From NCBI GenBank assembly GCA_949299515.1, contig CASGAP010000008.1, positions 1 through 64,000 on the forward strand: a DNA stretch of 64,000 bases, read 5' to 3'. A program made the position numbers and the translations under genes. The DNA comes from an uncultured Desulfovibrionaceae bacterium (GTDB lineage: Bacteria; Desulfobacterota; Desulfovibrionia; Desulfovibrionales; Desulfovibrionaceae). The notes beneath the pieces are model-generated. The model was not told the origin of the DNA. It was given only the letters and a program-made list of their open reading frames with translations, and ran no database searches. Positions 9,302 through 16,915 of this stretch are shown piece after piece (position 1 is the stretch's first letter; every line of letters starts with the position of its first letter).

Positions 9302-9532
9302 TGTTCTCACCTTTTTTTAACTATTAATACACGCTATCCTTTCCAAAATGTGGAATTTTGAGCAACTTTATAAAAATTTTATGTTTTATAACTTAACTGT
9401 ATAAAATTGTAAAGATAAATCTATTTTTTATCCTATACACCAAATTAGTTTAATAAAAATTTTTCTTTCAAATTCCTTATAATGGAAAAACTTTAATATA
9501 TAGTCCAAATTAAATTCGTTTGTGAGTTATTT

Positions 9533-9793
9533 ATGGCAAAAAAATACGACAGTGATGCTACCAGCGGTGCTAAGTTGTTAAAACTGTACAGAAAACTAAC
9601 ATCAGAAAGAAAAAAACATTTTCTTTCCGATTTAGCAAAAGAGTTAAAATGCTCACCGCAAACCATTTTACGGCTCATCAATGTCATTGAAGCCGAAATC
9701 GGCATAAATTTATCTACCGGCAAAGAAGAAAACAAACGCTGGTATCAAATTAATTTTAATACTGTTTTAAACGATAACGAAAACCAAAAATAA
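9533..9793 (+). CDS. HTH-only paralogue of the WYL regulator
   Basis: 86 residues that align without gaps to the first ~70 residues of the neighbouring WYL regulator. Both begin KKYDSDAT, share LSDLA, CSPQT and GINL, and end the HTH with an N/K-R-W-Y motif. It stops at that point with no WYL or WCX domain. The start ATG at 9533 lies at a similar distance into the divergent intergenic region as the partner's. It is probably a partial duplication retained as a small DNA-binding protein. Competition with the full regulator for operators, or formation of mixed dimers, is inference. Confidence 0.65.
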   Translation: MAKKYDSDATSGAKLLKLYRKLTSERKKHFLSDLAKELKCSPQTILRLINVIEAEIGINLSTGKEENKRWYQINFNTVLNDNENQK

Positions 9794-9835
9794 TAAGCCC
9801 TTAGCAACATTACAAACTATATAAGCGAGGTCGTT

Positions 9836-10189
9836 ATGAAAAAATTAATTTGCGCAGCATTGCTTTCGGCTCTTATTTGCCCTCAGACCGTGAATGCGTT
9901 TGAGGCAAAAGATTTACCTGCCGGAAATATTGACATTACCGGAAAACCGGTAGGCTTCCGTTCGGAAGCGGGATACATTTACGGAATTGAAATAAAAGAT
10001 AATTTATATTTTGTCGGTATGCCCGGAAGCTTGCAGCCTCAGCTTTCAGACTGTTTTGACAAAGCCATGAGCGAAGAAAAAAACGTTCGGATTAAAGGCA
10101 AAATTATCATCGAAAAAATAAATCTCGGCGGCAAACCTCTTGAAAACAGGGAGTTTTCCAAAGATACCGTATGCACGCCTATAAAATAA
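9836..10189 (+). CDS. Small secreted protein of unknown function
   Basis: 117 residues with a signal peptide (MKKLICAALLSALICPQTVNA). The mature part is beta-rich and ends in a lone cysteine near the C-terminus, with a second at DCFDKA that could form a disulfide. The start has the ribosome site AGCGAGG. No domain is recognised. The Gly-rich strand order (IDITGKPVGFRS, then NVRIKGKIIIEK) would suit a small OB-like barrel, but this is a guess. It follows the HTH-only gene by 42 bases and may be co-transcribed with it. Confidence 0.55.
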   Translation: MKKLICAALLSALICPQTVNAFEAKDLPAGNIDITGKPVGFRSEAGYIYGIEIKDNLYFVGMPGSLQPQLSDCFDKAMSEEKNVRIKGKIIIEKINLGGKPLENREFSKDTVCTPIK

Positions 10190-10553
10190 AAATATTATTC
10201 AATCTTAGAATATTTCCCAACTTATCGGTATTAATTGCAGCACCTATAAAACCATCTGCAAAAATAATTTAATTTTAGTACCTATTATTAAGAAAAAGAT
10301 TTTCCGTCACGCTTATCCGCGGTATTTGCGGAGCTGAAACCGAAAAATCCGGCAACGTTCCGTAAATACCGTGCGATAAGTGAAACAGAGAAAAATTATT
10401 TTCCAAAAAATACGTCAGCGGCACACGCAGAATACAATGTCTGCATTGCGGAACATTTTTATTTTTTTGCGTTATTTCAATAAAATCCGCAAAAAACATC
10501 TTACCGCAAAAAAATCGTCTGCTGCACGGCAAAACAAACGTTACGGGTTAAAA
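10190..10553. other. Intergenic region with a long imperfect inverted repeat
   Basis: No convincing gene is seen. A long imperfect inverted repeat stands out: arms at about 10311-10331 and 10360-10380 (core GGTATTTGCGG against CCGTAAATACC, flanked by CTTATC and GATAAG) with a spacer of roughly 28 bases. Folded, it would give an ~20 bp stem with one bulge. It has no T-run, so it is not a classic terminator. It could be a structured RNA, a remnant of a small mobile element, or the 5' leader of the next gene. Confidence 0.45.
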
Positions 10554-10951
10554 ATGAGAGAAACTCCTTATGAAACTGCCATTGCTTTGGCAAAAATATC
10601 GGAAAAACTGCGGGACGCCCTTTTGGACGCGCATTACAATATTAAATTTTCTTTTTTGGGTTTACCGATTTATTCAAAAAACAAATTGCACACCCCATTA
10701 AAAATGCATCTGAAAAATTTCAGCATACTGACTTTTCTGTTTGCGGATTTTATTATTGTTACCACAGCATAACCGCAAAAGGAGCCATAATTGCCGTCAT
10801 ATATTGCTTAGCCTTTACTTTTGTAACATTGTTCGCTTCCTCCGCCGTATATGCGGCCATACCATATTTTTTGATTAACACCTGGCTGGGATTTTCTTTC
10901 GGATATGATTATTACAGAACCCATATACGAAAAATTAAATTTTGGATTTAA
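10554..10951 (+). pseudogene. Small membrane protein gene with a frameshift
   Basis: The frame from ATG 10554 gives a short soluble helix and then a hydrophobic stretch (FSILTFLFADFIIVTT) before TAA at 10770-10772. The frame one step back continues at once with a second hydrophobic stretch (IIAVIYCLAFTFVTLFASS) and ends at TAA 10949-10951 with a basic tail. Joining the two gives a coherent ~132-residue protein with two to three membrane segments, so loss of one base near 10768-10772 is likely. The ribosome site is weak. No family recognised. Confidence 0.45.
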
Positions 10952-10954
10952 TAA

Positions 10955-10982
10955 AACGCCGCGGAATTCTGCGGCTTTTTTA
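10955..10982 (+). terminator. Rho-independent terminator
   Basis: GCCGCGGAATTCTGCGGC forms a short GC-rich hairpin and is followed by six T residues. It closes the frameshifted small membrane protein gene four bases after its stop codon. Confidence 0.75.
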
Positions 10983-11030
10983 TGTGCCCTGCACCGAAAC
11001 GAAAAAAATACCCGATATTAATAGTACCGG

Positions 11031-11996
11031 TCAATGGGTTACCACATACTGCGTGGTATCCTGCAGCACAGACAATTTTTTCAGTTCAGAAACCGATATC
11101 CTGCTTTGAATTTCATAGGCGTGCGGCATAAGCCAATTGTCAGTGCTTTGACTTAGCCCCTGCCTGTTCAGTTCCATTCTGACTTCCCCGCACAGTGTTT
11201 CAATAAGCTCAAAAACACTGTCTATGCTTTGCGGCTGACTTAAAGCCGTTCTGCAGAGCTGTTCGACGGCGGCATAAACGGTACTGCCGAGAACAGGAAG
11301 CGCTTTTACGGCATGATGAGCCCATTTGTAATACGGCATATATGCTTTGTTCAGCAAAAAAGCCAAAGAAACCGCGGCATCGCAAAAACGGCTTACAGAA
11401 AAAAGAACCGCACCGTATTCATCGCGCTGCATCGACCGAAGTGCGTTATATTGCCCTGCCTGCCCCATAACCGCGCAGCGGGCCGCAATTTTTTTTAGGC
11501 GGACATCTTCAGGATAAAAATTCAGCAAATGCTGCCTCATTGCAGAAAAACGCCGCGTCTTATCCAAAAAAATTTTTCCGTTGGTGCAGACGGCCAAAAA
11601 ATGCTCGGGAATATTAATCCATTCCCACCACTCGGAAGGCATTTTGGACCGCCCGATAAAGTTTTCAAAAAAAGCCTCAAAAGAAAGAGGACCAAGCCTT
11701 CCCATGCGGAGATTTTTAAACATACGGACAGGATAATCCCTGTACAGTACAGGCAGACGTTCAATCAGCCGCTCGGCGCAAGCAAGCCGTGTTTCCCATT
11801 CACTGCGGGGCAGCCAAATACAAAACCCCGCACCGAAATCATGATCCCGGGAAAGGCCGTCATCAAAACCAAAACATTCCGACCCTTCGCCGACAAGCCC
11901 GAAAGCCGCAGTGTCAAGCAGCTCGGGAAAGTCCTTTTCAAAAAGGGGGACGGCAATTTCTTCAAAAAAACACTGCGACAGTTCCAGTCCTTTCAT
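11031..11996 (-). CDS. DUF4037 protein with a nucleotidyltransferase-like signature
   Basis: About 321 residues from the ATG at 11996. The frame extends upstream to a TTG, but the family typically begins MKGLELS-, as this ATG does. Residues 35-60 contain G-S-x11-D-H-D (GEGSECFGFDDGL then SRDHDFG), which matches the polymerase-beta nucleotidyltransferase pattern GS-x(9-13)-D-x-D. The rest is helical. DUF4037 proteins have no proven reaction. The gene ends a three-gene unit with DUF4125 and a TPR protein (gaps ~55 bases), an arrangement I recall from other Desulfovibrionaceae and Clostridia. Nucleotidyl transfer is inference from the motif. Confidence 0.7.
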   Translation of the reverse strand: MKGLELSQCFFEEIAVPLFEKDFPELLDTAAFGLVGEGSECFGFDDGLSRDHDFGAGFCIWLPRSEWETRLACAERLIERLPVLYRDYPVRMFKNLRMGRLGPLSFEAFFENFIGRSKMPSEWWEWINIPEHFLAVCTNGKIFLDKTRRFSAMRQHLLNFYPEDVRLKKIAARCAVMGQAGQYNALRSMQRDEYGAVLFSVSRFCDAAVSLAFLLNKAYMPYYKWAHHAVKALPVLGSTVYAAVEQLCRTALSQPQSIDSVFELIETLCGEVRMELNRQGLSQSTDNWLMPHAYEIQSRISVSELKKLSVLQDTTQYVVTH

Positions 11997-12052
11997 AATC
12001 CGCTCATATTTTTTTAATTTCAGCCTGTTGCATAAAATTCGCAAAACACTCT

Positions 12053-12613
12053 TCAGGAGTTCTTTTTTTCGGCCAGCTGTTTTTCTCTTTCGTCCAGCGA
12101 AGAATATCCCAGCAAAACCATAAGATAGGCATAACGTTCCAAAATAAGGTTTCTGCCTTCTTTTTCAGCGTTCAGCACATTGTCATAATAACAGGCCAAG
12201 CTTTCAGGGGACAGGGTCTGCAATTCTCCCTGCAGATAATTTTTAAAATGTTCGCTGTTTGTACGGCCCACGATATGCGGATATGCCGCTGCCGCAGCAT
12301 CACGCCACGCCGCTTCTTTTTCTGCTATGACAGCGATACGCGCATCATTTGTCAAATCAGGAATAAGCCTGTCCATTAAGGCATATTTTTCCACCATAAT
12401 ATTGCGTCCGCTGCGTATTGCCTGCTGCAAATCTTTCAAATACGATTCCAAAAAAGCCTTGCTCTGAACACAGTGACTCATTTTGCGCATCAGCTTAAAA
12501 GCATTCGGATGTTCCTGACAGGCGGCAGTTCCGCCCAAATTTTTAACTGCCAAAAACATATCCAATTCTATGGCCGTAATCTCATCAATTAATTTTTCAT
12601 GTTCGTTTTTCAT
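12053..12613 (-). CDS. DUF4125 family protein
   Basis: 186 residues from the ATG at 12613, which has AAGGA at good spacing; an ATG at 12628 in the same frame is less well placed. The protein is all-helical, with a central motif E-K-Y-A-L-M-D-R and a second similar stretch L-E-R-Y-A-Y-L near the C-terminus, indicating a helical repeat. It matches DUF4125, a family of unknown function that travels with DUF4037. The pairing of a helical protein with a nucleotidyltransferase-like protein resembles HEPN-MNT pairs, but the HEPN RNase motif R-x4-6-H is not obvious, so a toxin role is not supported. Confidence 0.7.
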   Translation of the reverse strand: MKNEHEKLIDEITAIELDMFLAVKNLGGTAACQEHPNAFKLMRKMSHCVQSKAFLESYLKDLQQAIRSGRNIMVEKYALMDRLIPDLTNDARIAVIAEKEAAWRDAAAAAYPHIVGRTNSEHFKNYLQGELQTLSPESLACYYDNVLNAEKEGRNLILERYAYLMVLLGYSSLDEREKQLAEKKNS

Positions 12614-12677
12614 CGCATTTTCCTTCATTCATACTGTCTGCTGTGCATACTGACTGCATGATGCCCTCGGCATATTT

Positions 12678-13496
12678 TTATCCCTTATGCTCTTTGGCCT
12701 GCAGGCAAACATCTTTATTGGCCGAAAACGCCCTAGCATTCTTTGAATTTTCAAGACCGAGTTCAGCATAAATGGAAAGCGCTTCATCAAAATTTCGGAC
12801 AGCTTCGTCAAAATTGCCATCACTTGCCAAAGCAGTGGCATAATTGCCCAGACAAAATGCGGTTTCACTGTGGACACCGAGAGTTCTTTTCCTGATATCA
12901 GCGGCTTGCGCATGATACTGCACGGCCTTTTTTGTTTCATTGAGATTTTCATAAATTCTGCCCAAATTATTGTAACAGGTTGACGCTCCGAAACTGTCTT
13001 CCCCCTGTTCGGACAAATACACGGACAGGGCTTCGCGGATTAAAGCTTCTGCTTCGCCGTACTGTGACAATTCATAATGGTACATGGATAAACTGACCAA
13101 AAAATCGGCTAATTTTAAAACCAGTTCCGGCTTGCCGTCAGAAATATTCTTTCTCAACACAGCAACCGCCTGTCCGCAGTATTTCAAGGCCGCGGCATAA
13201 TCTTTGCGGAATGAATACAGCAGTGAAAGGTTATGCAGTACCGAGGCCGAATGCACATGATTTTTGCCGAACAGTTTCTCAATGCATTCCAGCTGTTTTT
13301 CCCAAACCTCAACCAATCGGCCATAATCGGCTTTTTCCTTTAATATACTGCCGTATAAATCCAAAAGAAGAATATACCGGCCGGAAACCGGTGTATTGTT
13401 CAGTTCCCGGCGACAAAGCAGTTCTGCAGTTTCAACATTGCCGGATTCAAATTCATATTTAATAGTATTCAGCGTATTCCGAAAAGAAAGAGTCAC
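12678..13496 (-). CDS. Tetratricopeptide-repeat protein of the DUF4037/DUF4125 unit
   Basis: 272 residues starting with GTG at 13496 behind AAGGAG. It is made almost entirely of TPR-type helix pairs: SVLHNLSLLYSFRKDYAAAL, then CYNNLGRIYENLNETKKAVQ and FCLGNYATALASDGNFDEAV are three clear repeats of the kinesin-light-chain/TPR_12 type. There is no signal peptide, so it is cytoplasmic. TPR arrays bind peptide partners; being first gene of the unit, it probably scaffolds the DUF4125 and DUF4037 products. No enzyme domain is visible. Confidence 0.75.
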   Translation of the reverse strand: MTLSFRNTLNTIKYEFESGNVETAELLCRRELNNTPVSGRYILLLDLYGSILKEKADYGRLVEVWEKQLECIEKLFGKNHVHSASVLHNLSLLYSFRKDYAAALKYCGQAVAVLRKNISDGKPELVLKLADFLVSLSMYHYELSQYGEAEALIREALSVYLSEQGEDSFGASTCYNNLGRIYENLNETKKAVQYHAQAADIRKRTLGVHSETAFCLGNYATALASDGNFDEAVRNFDEALSIYAELGLENSKNARAFSANKDVCLQAKEHKG

Positions 13497-13698
13497 TCCC
13501 AGCTCCTTATAAAAAAATTAAAACAATCCGACTCAAAAAAATCGAAACTAAGGCTTCCCACCGTATCATATCCAGAAAAACCACCTGCTTTTTTCATATA
13601 ACAGCTATCTATTTAGGTTATATATGCAGTATTCGATTCCGCAAATACCGCAAATAAAAGCGGCGGAAAAATCTTTTTTCCAAATCAAAATAAATTAT

Positions 13699-13728
13699 TT
13701 TGATTGATATTTTTATAACTGTTATAAT
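13699..13728 (+). promoter_or_regulatory. Sigma-70-like promoter for a candidate small RNA
   Basis: TATAAT at 13723-13728 with TTTGAT at 13699-13704 gives an 18-base spacer. No gene follows on this strand before the hairpin terminator at 13823, so this promoter would drive a transcript of only about 120 bases. Confidence 0.4.
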
Positions 13729-13734
13729 CTATAA

Positions 13735-13856
13735 CATTAATTCAGAAACATACCCTAAACAAAAATGTTCTGATATCACGATGTCCATTGTCTTTAATCA
13801 CTGCACAACGCTCCCTGAACGCATAACGGGCCGATTTTTCGGTCCGTTATTCTTTT
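13735..13856 (+). ncRNA. Candidate small RNA between the TPR and TRAP genes
   Basis: A stretch of about 120 bases lies between a good -10 box and a strong hairpin (11 bp arms at 13823-13833 and 13840-13850) followed by TCTTTT. A 25-codon frame starting at 13780 runs through the hairpin but has no ribosome site, so a noncoding RNA is more likely. It lies directly beyond the 3' end of dctM on the opposite strand. No known RNA family is recognised. Confidence 0.35.
13823..13856 (+). terminator. Hairpin terminator of the candidate small RNA
   Basis: An 11 bp stem (ATAACGGGCCG with CGGTCCGTTAT, one G-T pair) with a six-base loop, followed by TCTTTT on the plus strand. Confidence 0.6.
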
Positions 13857-13870
13857 AGCCTTCAGCTTCC

Positions 13871-13900
13871 AAAAAAGCCCGTACTAAGTACGGGCTTTTT
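13871..13900. terminator. Bidirectional terminator after dctM
   Basis: AAAAAAGCCCGTAC and GTACGGGCTTTTT form a perfect stem with A and T runs on both sides. On the minus strand it closes the TRAP transporter operon about 20 bases after dctM; on the plus strand it is a second stop behind the small RNA candidate. Confidence 0.85.
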
Positions 13901-13922
13901 GCATATACAAATCAGACAGAAA

Positions 13923-15206
13923 TTATCTTAAGAGATTTACCAGGAAGAGCGAAATGGAAGGGCACAATGTTACAATCAATAACGTCAGTACCTGAACGCC
14001 CAAGAATACCCAACTTTCGCGCATGATATTTCCGATCTTTTCCTTGCAGATAGGTGCGGCAACCCAAAGCTGCGGCCCCATGGGAGGCGTAACTTCGCCG
14101 ATAATGGCGCAAAATACGGCAAGGGCCCCGTAAAGAGCCGGATCAATGCCCAAATCCAAGACACTGGGCAAAAATAACGGCAATACGATAACAACCATGG
14201 GAAAACTGGAAAAGAAAAAGCCCATTACCAAAAGCAAAGCCTGCACAGCTATAAGGAACGAAACCGGTCCGAGTTCCATATCAATAACAACTTGGGAAAT
14301 CATCTGCGGAACCCCGATATATCCCAAAACTCTGCCGAACAAATCACCGCCGATTACCAAGAAGTAAATCATGCTGCTCAGTCTTACAGTTTCAACAATG
14401 GAATTCATAAAAACTTCCATCGTAATTCCCTTATAAATAAAAATACCGATTATCAGGGAATAAAAACAAGCAACGGACGCGGCCTGAGTCGGGCTGAAAA
14501 TACCGGTATAAATACCCCCCAAAACAATTACCGGCATAAGCAGTATCGGAAACGCTTTTTTGAAAGCATCAATCTTTTCGGCTGCCGTGGCACGTGCTTC
14601 AGAGCGGTATCCGCGCTTTTTGGAAATAATAACAGAAGTTACGCACATCAAAAACGCAGCCAAAAGACCGGGGCCGACACCGGCAGCAAACAAATCAGAA
14701 ACAGAAACACGGTTGCTTGCGCCAAAAACAATCATAAAAACACTGGGAGGAATAACCGCACCCAATCCGGCAGAGGTAACGGCAAGCCCGGAAGCAAACG
14801 CTCTGGAATACCCGGAATTTGCCATCATGGGAACAAAAATGGTACCGATAATGGCAAGACAAGCGGTGGCGGAACCTGAAATTGAACCCAAAAACGCCGC
14901 AAAAACGCAAATGGCAACAGCCATGCCTCCCGGCAGATGTCCGACCATTCTATTCATGAAATCGCGCAAATTCGCCATACCGCCGCCCCAAAGTATCAGG
15001 TTGCCCGCCAGGATAAAAAACGGCATGGCAAGCATGGGGTATGAACTCATGGTCGTAAAAAACACCTGGGATACGTTTGCCAGCGGCATACTCATAGTAT
15101 GCAGCATAATGACAACGGAACCGATGCCGAAAGTCACAGAAAGCGGCGTGCCGAACAAAAACATAACTGCAATAGATGCAACAGCAATATAATCAACAAT
15201 ACCCAT
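13923..15206 (-). CDS. dctM: TRAP transporter large membrane subunit DctM
   Basis: 427 residues and strongly hydrophobic throughout, about 12 membrane helices, the usual size of DctM. Typical family motifs are present: the N-terminal LFGTPLSVTFGIG, the conserved GSISGSATA loop and the SAGLGAVIPPS loop, where the Pro-Pro-Ser is characteristic. DctM is the Na+-coupled translocation subunit in the inner membrane. It follows dctQ by 16 bases. Substrate follows from DctP and context; the adjoining SDR and glycyl radical enzyme point to a small hydroxylated or sulfonated organic acid, which is inference. Confidence 0.92.
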   Translation of the reverse strand: MGIVDYIAVASIAVMFLFGTPLSVTFGIGSVVIMLHTMSMPLANVSQVFFTTMSSYPMLAMPFFILAGNLILWGGGMANLRDFMNRMVGHLPGGMAVAICVFAAFLGSISGSATACLAIIGTIFVPMMANSGYSRAFASGLAVTSAGLGAVIPPSVFMIVFGASNRVSVSDLFAAGVGPGLLAAFLMCVTSVIISKKRGYRSEARATAAEKIDAFKKAFPILLMPVIVLGGIYTGIFSPTQAASVACFYSLIIGIFIYKGITMEVFMNSIVETVRLSSMIYFLVIGGDLFGRVLGYIGVPQMISQVVIDMELGPVSFLIAVQALLLVMGFFFSSFPMVVIVLPLFLPSVLDLGIDPALYGALAVFCAIIGEVTPPMGPQLWVAAPICKEKIGNIMRESWVFLGVQVLTLLIVTLCPSISLFLVNLLR

Positions 15207-15222
15207 TTGTCACCTCATCAGA

Positions 15223-15729
15223 CTAATCATGCTTTTGTTCGGTTTTTCCGGTAATAACACGATACAGCTGTATAACCGCAAACAAAGTAAACAGAAACAT
15301 TCCGATAGGAATACAGCTTTCAACGATCCAGCGCGGCACGGATACAACACGCACGATATTCATATTGAATTTGTAATACTGACTTATGACAAGATAGCCG
15401 CCGCTGGTAATAAGCACGCCAAAAGCAATGCAGATAAGCAAATTTATTGATTCCAGAATTTTTCTGGGTACGCCTGTCAGCTTATCGCGGATCATATCAA
15501 CGGATACATGGTCGCCGTCGGGCAAAATAGGCCCGGCAAGCATCATTACAGACCAAATAGTAAACCATACGGGCAAATCATACATTAAATCCACGGAAAA
15601 ATTAAACAATGATCTGCAAATAATTTCAAAAAAGTTAATGCTTACACCCAAAAAGAACACCAAAGCCCAAAACTTATACCAAAAGGATTTGAATTTTTTC
15701 AAGAATGTTTTTTCTTCAGAAGGATCCAT
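15223..15729 (-). CDS. dctQ: TRAP transporter small membrane subunit DctQ
   Basis: 168 residues with four predicted membrane helices (about 20-40, 52-70, 92-115 and 138-158), the DctQ layout. The conserved E-I-I-C-R-S-L-F in helix 1 and the WFTIWSVMMLAGP stretch in helix 2 fit the family. It associates with DctM in the inner membrane and helps recruit the loaded DctP. It lies between dctP and dctM, with a stem-loop separating it from dctP. Confidence 0.9.
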   Translation of the reverse strand: MDPSEEKTFLKKFKSFWYKFWALVFFLGVSINFFEIICRSLFNFSVDLMYDLPVWFTIWSVMMLAGPILPDGDHVSVDMIRDKLTGVPRKILESINLLICIAFGVLITSGGYLVISQYYKFNMNIVRVVSVPRWIVESCIPIGMFLFTLFAVIQLYRVITGKTEQKHD

Positions 15730-15748
15730 AAATTCTTCCTTTTTATGA

Positions 15749-15774
15749 CAGTCGCTGCCCTGAGGCAGCGACTG
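15749..15774 (-). promoter_or_regulatory. Intercistronic stem-loop between dctP and dctQ
   Basis: An 11 bp perfect stem (CAGTCGCTGCC with GGCAGCGACTG) with a four-base loop lies between the dctP stop and the dctQ ribosome site. No T-run follows, so it is not a terminator. Such elements usually stabilise the upstream message, so dctP would be made in excess over dctQM, as a binding protein needs. Confidence 0.7.
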
Positions 15775-15780
15775 CGGGTT

Positions 15781-16803
15781 TTATCGGGTTCGATAAATTG
15801 CATCAAGCAGCTTCGGATCGACAGTCTGGAGCAAATCGGCATTTGCTTCTTCCAACAGCTTGTTCCACTTTTCAAGTTCTTCGGGGCTGAATCTGATTAC
15901 ATCGCCTTTCGGGTTTTCGTCCCACCATTCAACAATGGCAGCTTCGTTGTTGTCGAAATAATCCTGGCAGTCGGTTACGTTTATCACATATTCTATGGCC
16001 TCTCTTTCGTTTTCAGGCAAAGAATCCCACCATGCGCTGTTTACGACCAAAGCCAGCGGCATCGGGCCAAAATGATGAGAAATCACATATTTGCAGCTTC
16101 TAGGCATATCATAATATTCATATGCAAAAATATTGTCGATATGACCGTCAATCATGTTGGTCTGCAGACTGGAAACAACTTCGGAATAGGGCATTGCCAC
16201 GCCGATAATGCCAAGTTTTTTAAACGCATTGCCGAATGTTTGCTGACCGGCATAACGAATCTTTACGCCTTCAAGGTCTTCAACTTTATTAATGGGGCCC
16301 TTATTGGTATAAATAAAGAAGTTGCCCATAGTGGAAGGCCATTTCAAAATACGGAAACCTTTTGTTTTTGCAAGTTCATCTTGTTTTGCTTTCCATTCCG
16401 GCGTATCCATGACACGAAGAAAATGGTTCATATCTTTAATAATGCCGGGAACAAGCAAAACACGCCATTCGGGATCAAACTGTTCAATAAAGTACGGAGT
16501 AGTGCAGGCAAATTGTCCGGCGCCCATGGCTACGGCATTCAATGCGTCGTCATGGGATTTATATACGTCGCCTACCCAGCGCGTAGAATATTTGCCGCGC
16601 AGCGCCGGCATATTTTTCATATGGAAATCAAGAACACCGCAATAAACACCCAGCATTTGGCCTTCAGGATATGTCAAGGCTGAAGTAAGCGGGTCCGGGA
16701 AAATAAATTTTACTTCCTGGGACGCACTGGCCATTCCTGTTGAAAACATTGCCATACCGGCAATTGTCAATGCCATCATCGCTTTTTTAAGAATTTTTTT
16801 CAT
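15781..16803 (-). CDS. dctP: TRAP transporter periplasmic binding protein DctP
   Basis: 340 residues. A signal peptide ends near MASA (about residue 27), then a two-lobed binding domain. The DctP hallmark lies near residues 170-180: LEGVKIRYAGQQTFGNAFKK, where the Arg of KIR-x-A contacts the carboxylate (or sulfonate) of the ligand in studied members. It is followed by GVAMPYSEVVSSLQTNMIDG, also typical. The start has the ribosome site CAGGAGC. It has its own promoter, separate from the SDR gene upstream. The exact ligand cannot be read. Confidence 0.9.
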   Translation of the reverse strand: MKKILKKAMMALTIAGMAMFSTGMASASQEVKFIFPDPLTSALTYPEGQMLGVYCGVLDFHMKNMPALRGKYSTRWVGDVYKSHDDALNAVAMGAGQFACTTPYFIEQFDPEWRVLLVPGIIKDMNHFLRVMDTPEWKAKQDELAKTKGFRILKWPSTMGNFFIYTNKGPINKVEDLEGVKIRYAGQQTFGNAFKKLGIIGVAMPYSEVVSSLQTNMIDGHIDNIFAYEYYDMPRSCKYVISHHFGPMPLALVVNSAWWDSLPENEREAIEYVINVTDCQDYFDNNEAAIVEWWDENPKGDVIRFSPEELEKWNKLLEEANADLLQTVDPKLLDAIYRTR

Positions 16804-16862
16804 AATAAGCTCCTGCTTAATAATGTGTGTTCTATTATTAGAAACGTTTTTGCCATAATTAG

Positions 16863-16891
16863 AATTTATGGTATTGTTATTTTTTTGTCAA
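16863..16891 (-). promoter_or_regulatory. Sigma-70 promoter of dctPQM
   Basis: On the minus strand TTGACA (16886-16891), 17 bases, then TAAATT (16863-16868). The -10 lies inside a small palindrome (CCATAA/TTATGG) that could be an operator. The predicted 5' leader to the dctP ATG is about 50 bases. It shows that the transporter can be transcribed apart from the SDR gene. Confidence 0.65.
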
Positions 16892-16915
16892 GCTATTTTT
16901 AAAATTATTTGCCTA

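Noticed and set aside
12053-12613. HEPN toxin of a HEPN-MNT pair for the DUF4125/DUF4037 genes
   Set aside because: The helical partner lacks a clear R-x4-6-H RNase motif, and toxin order and size do not match.
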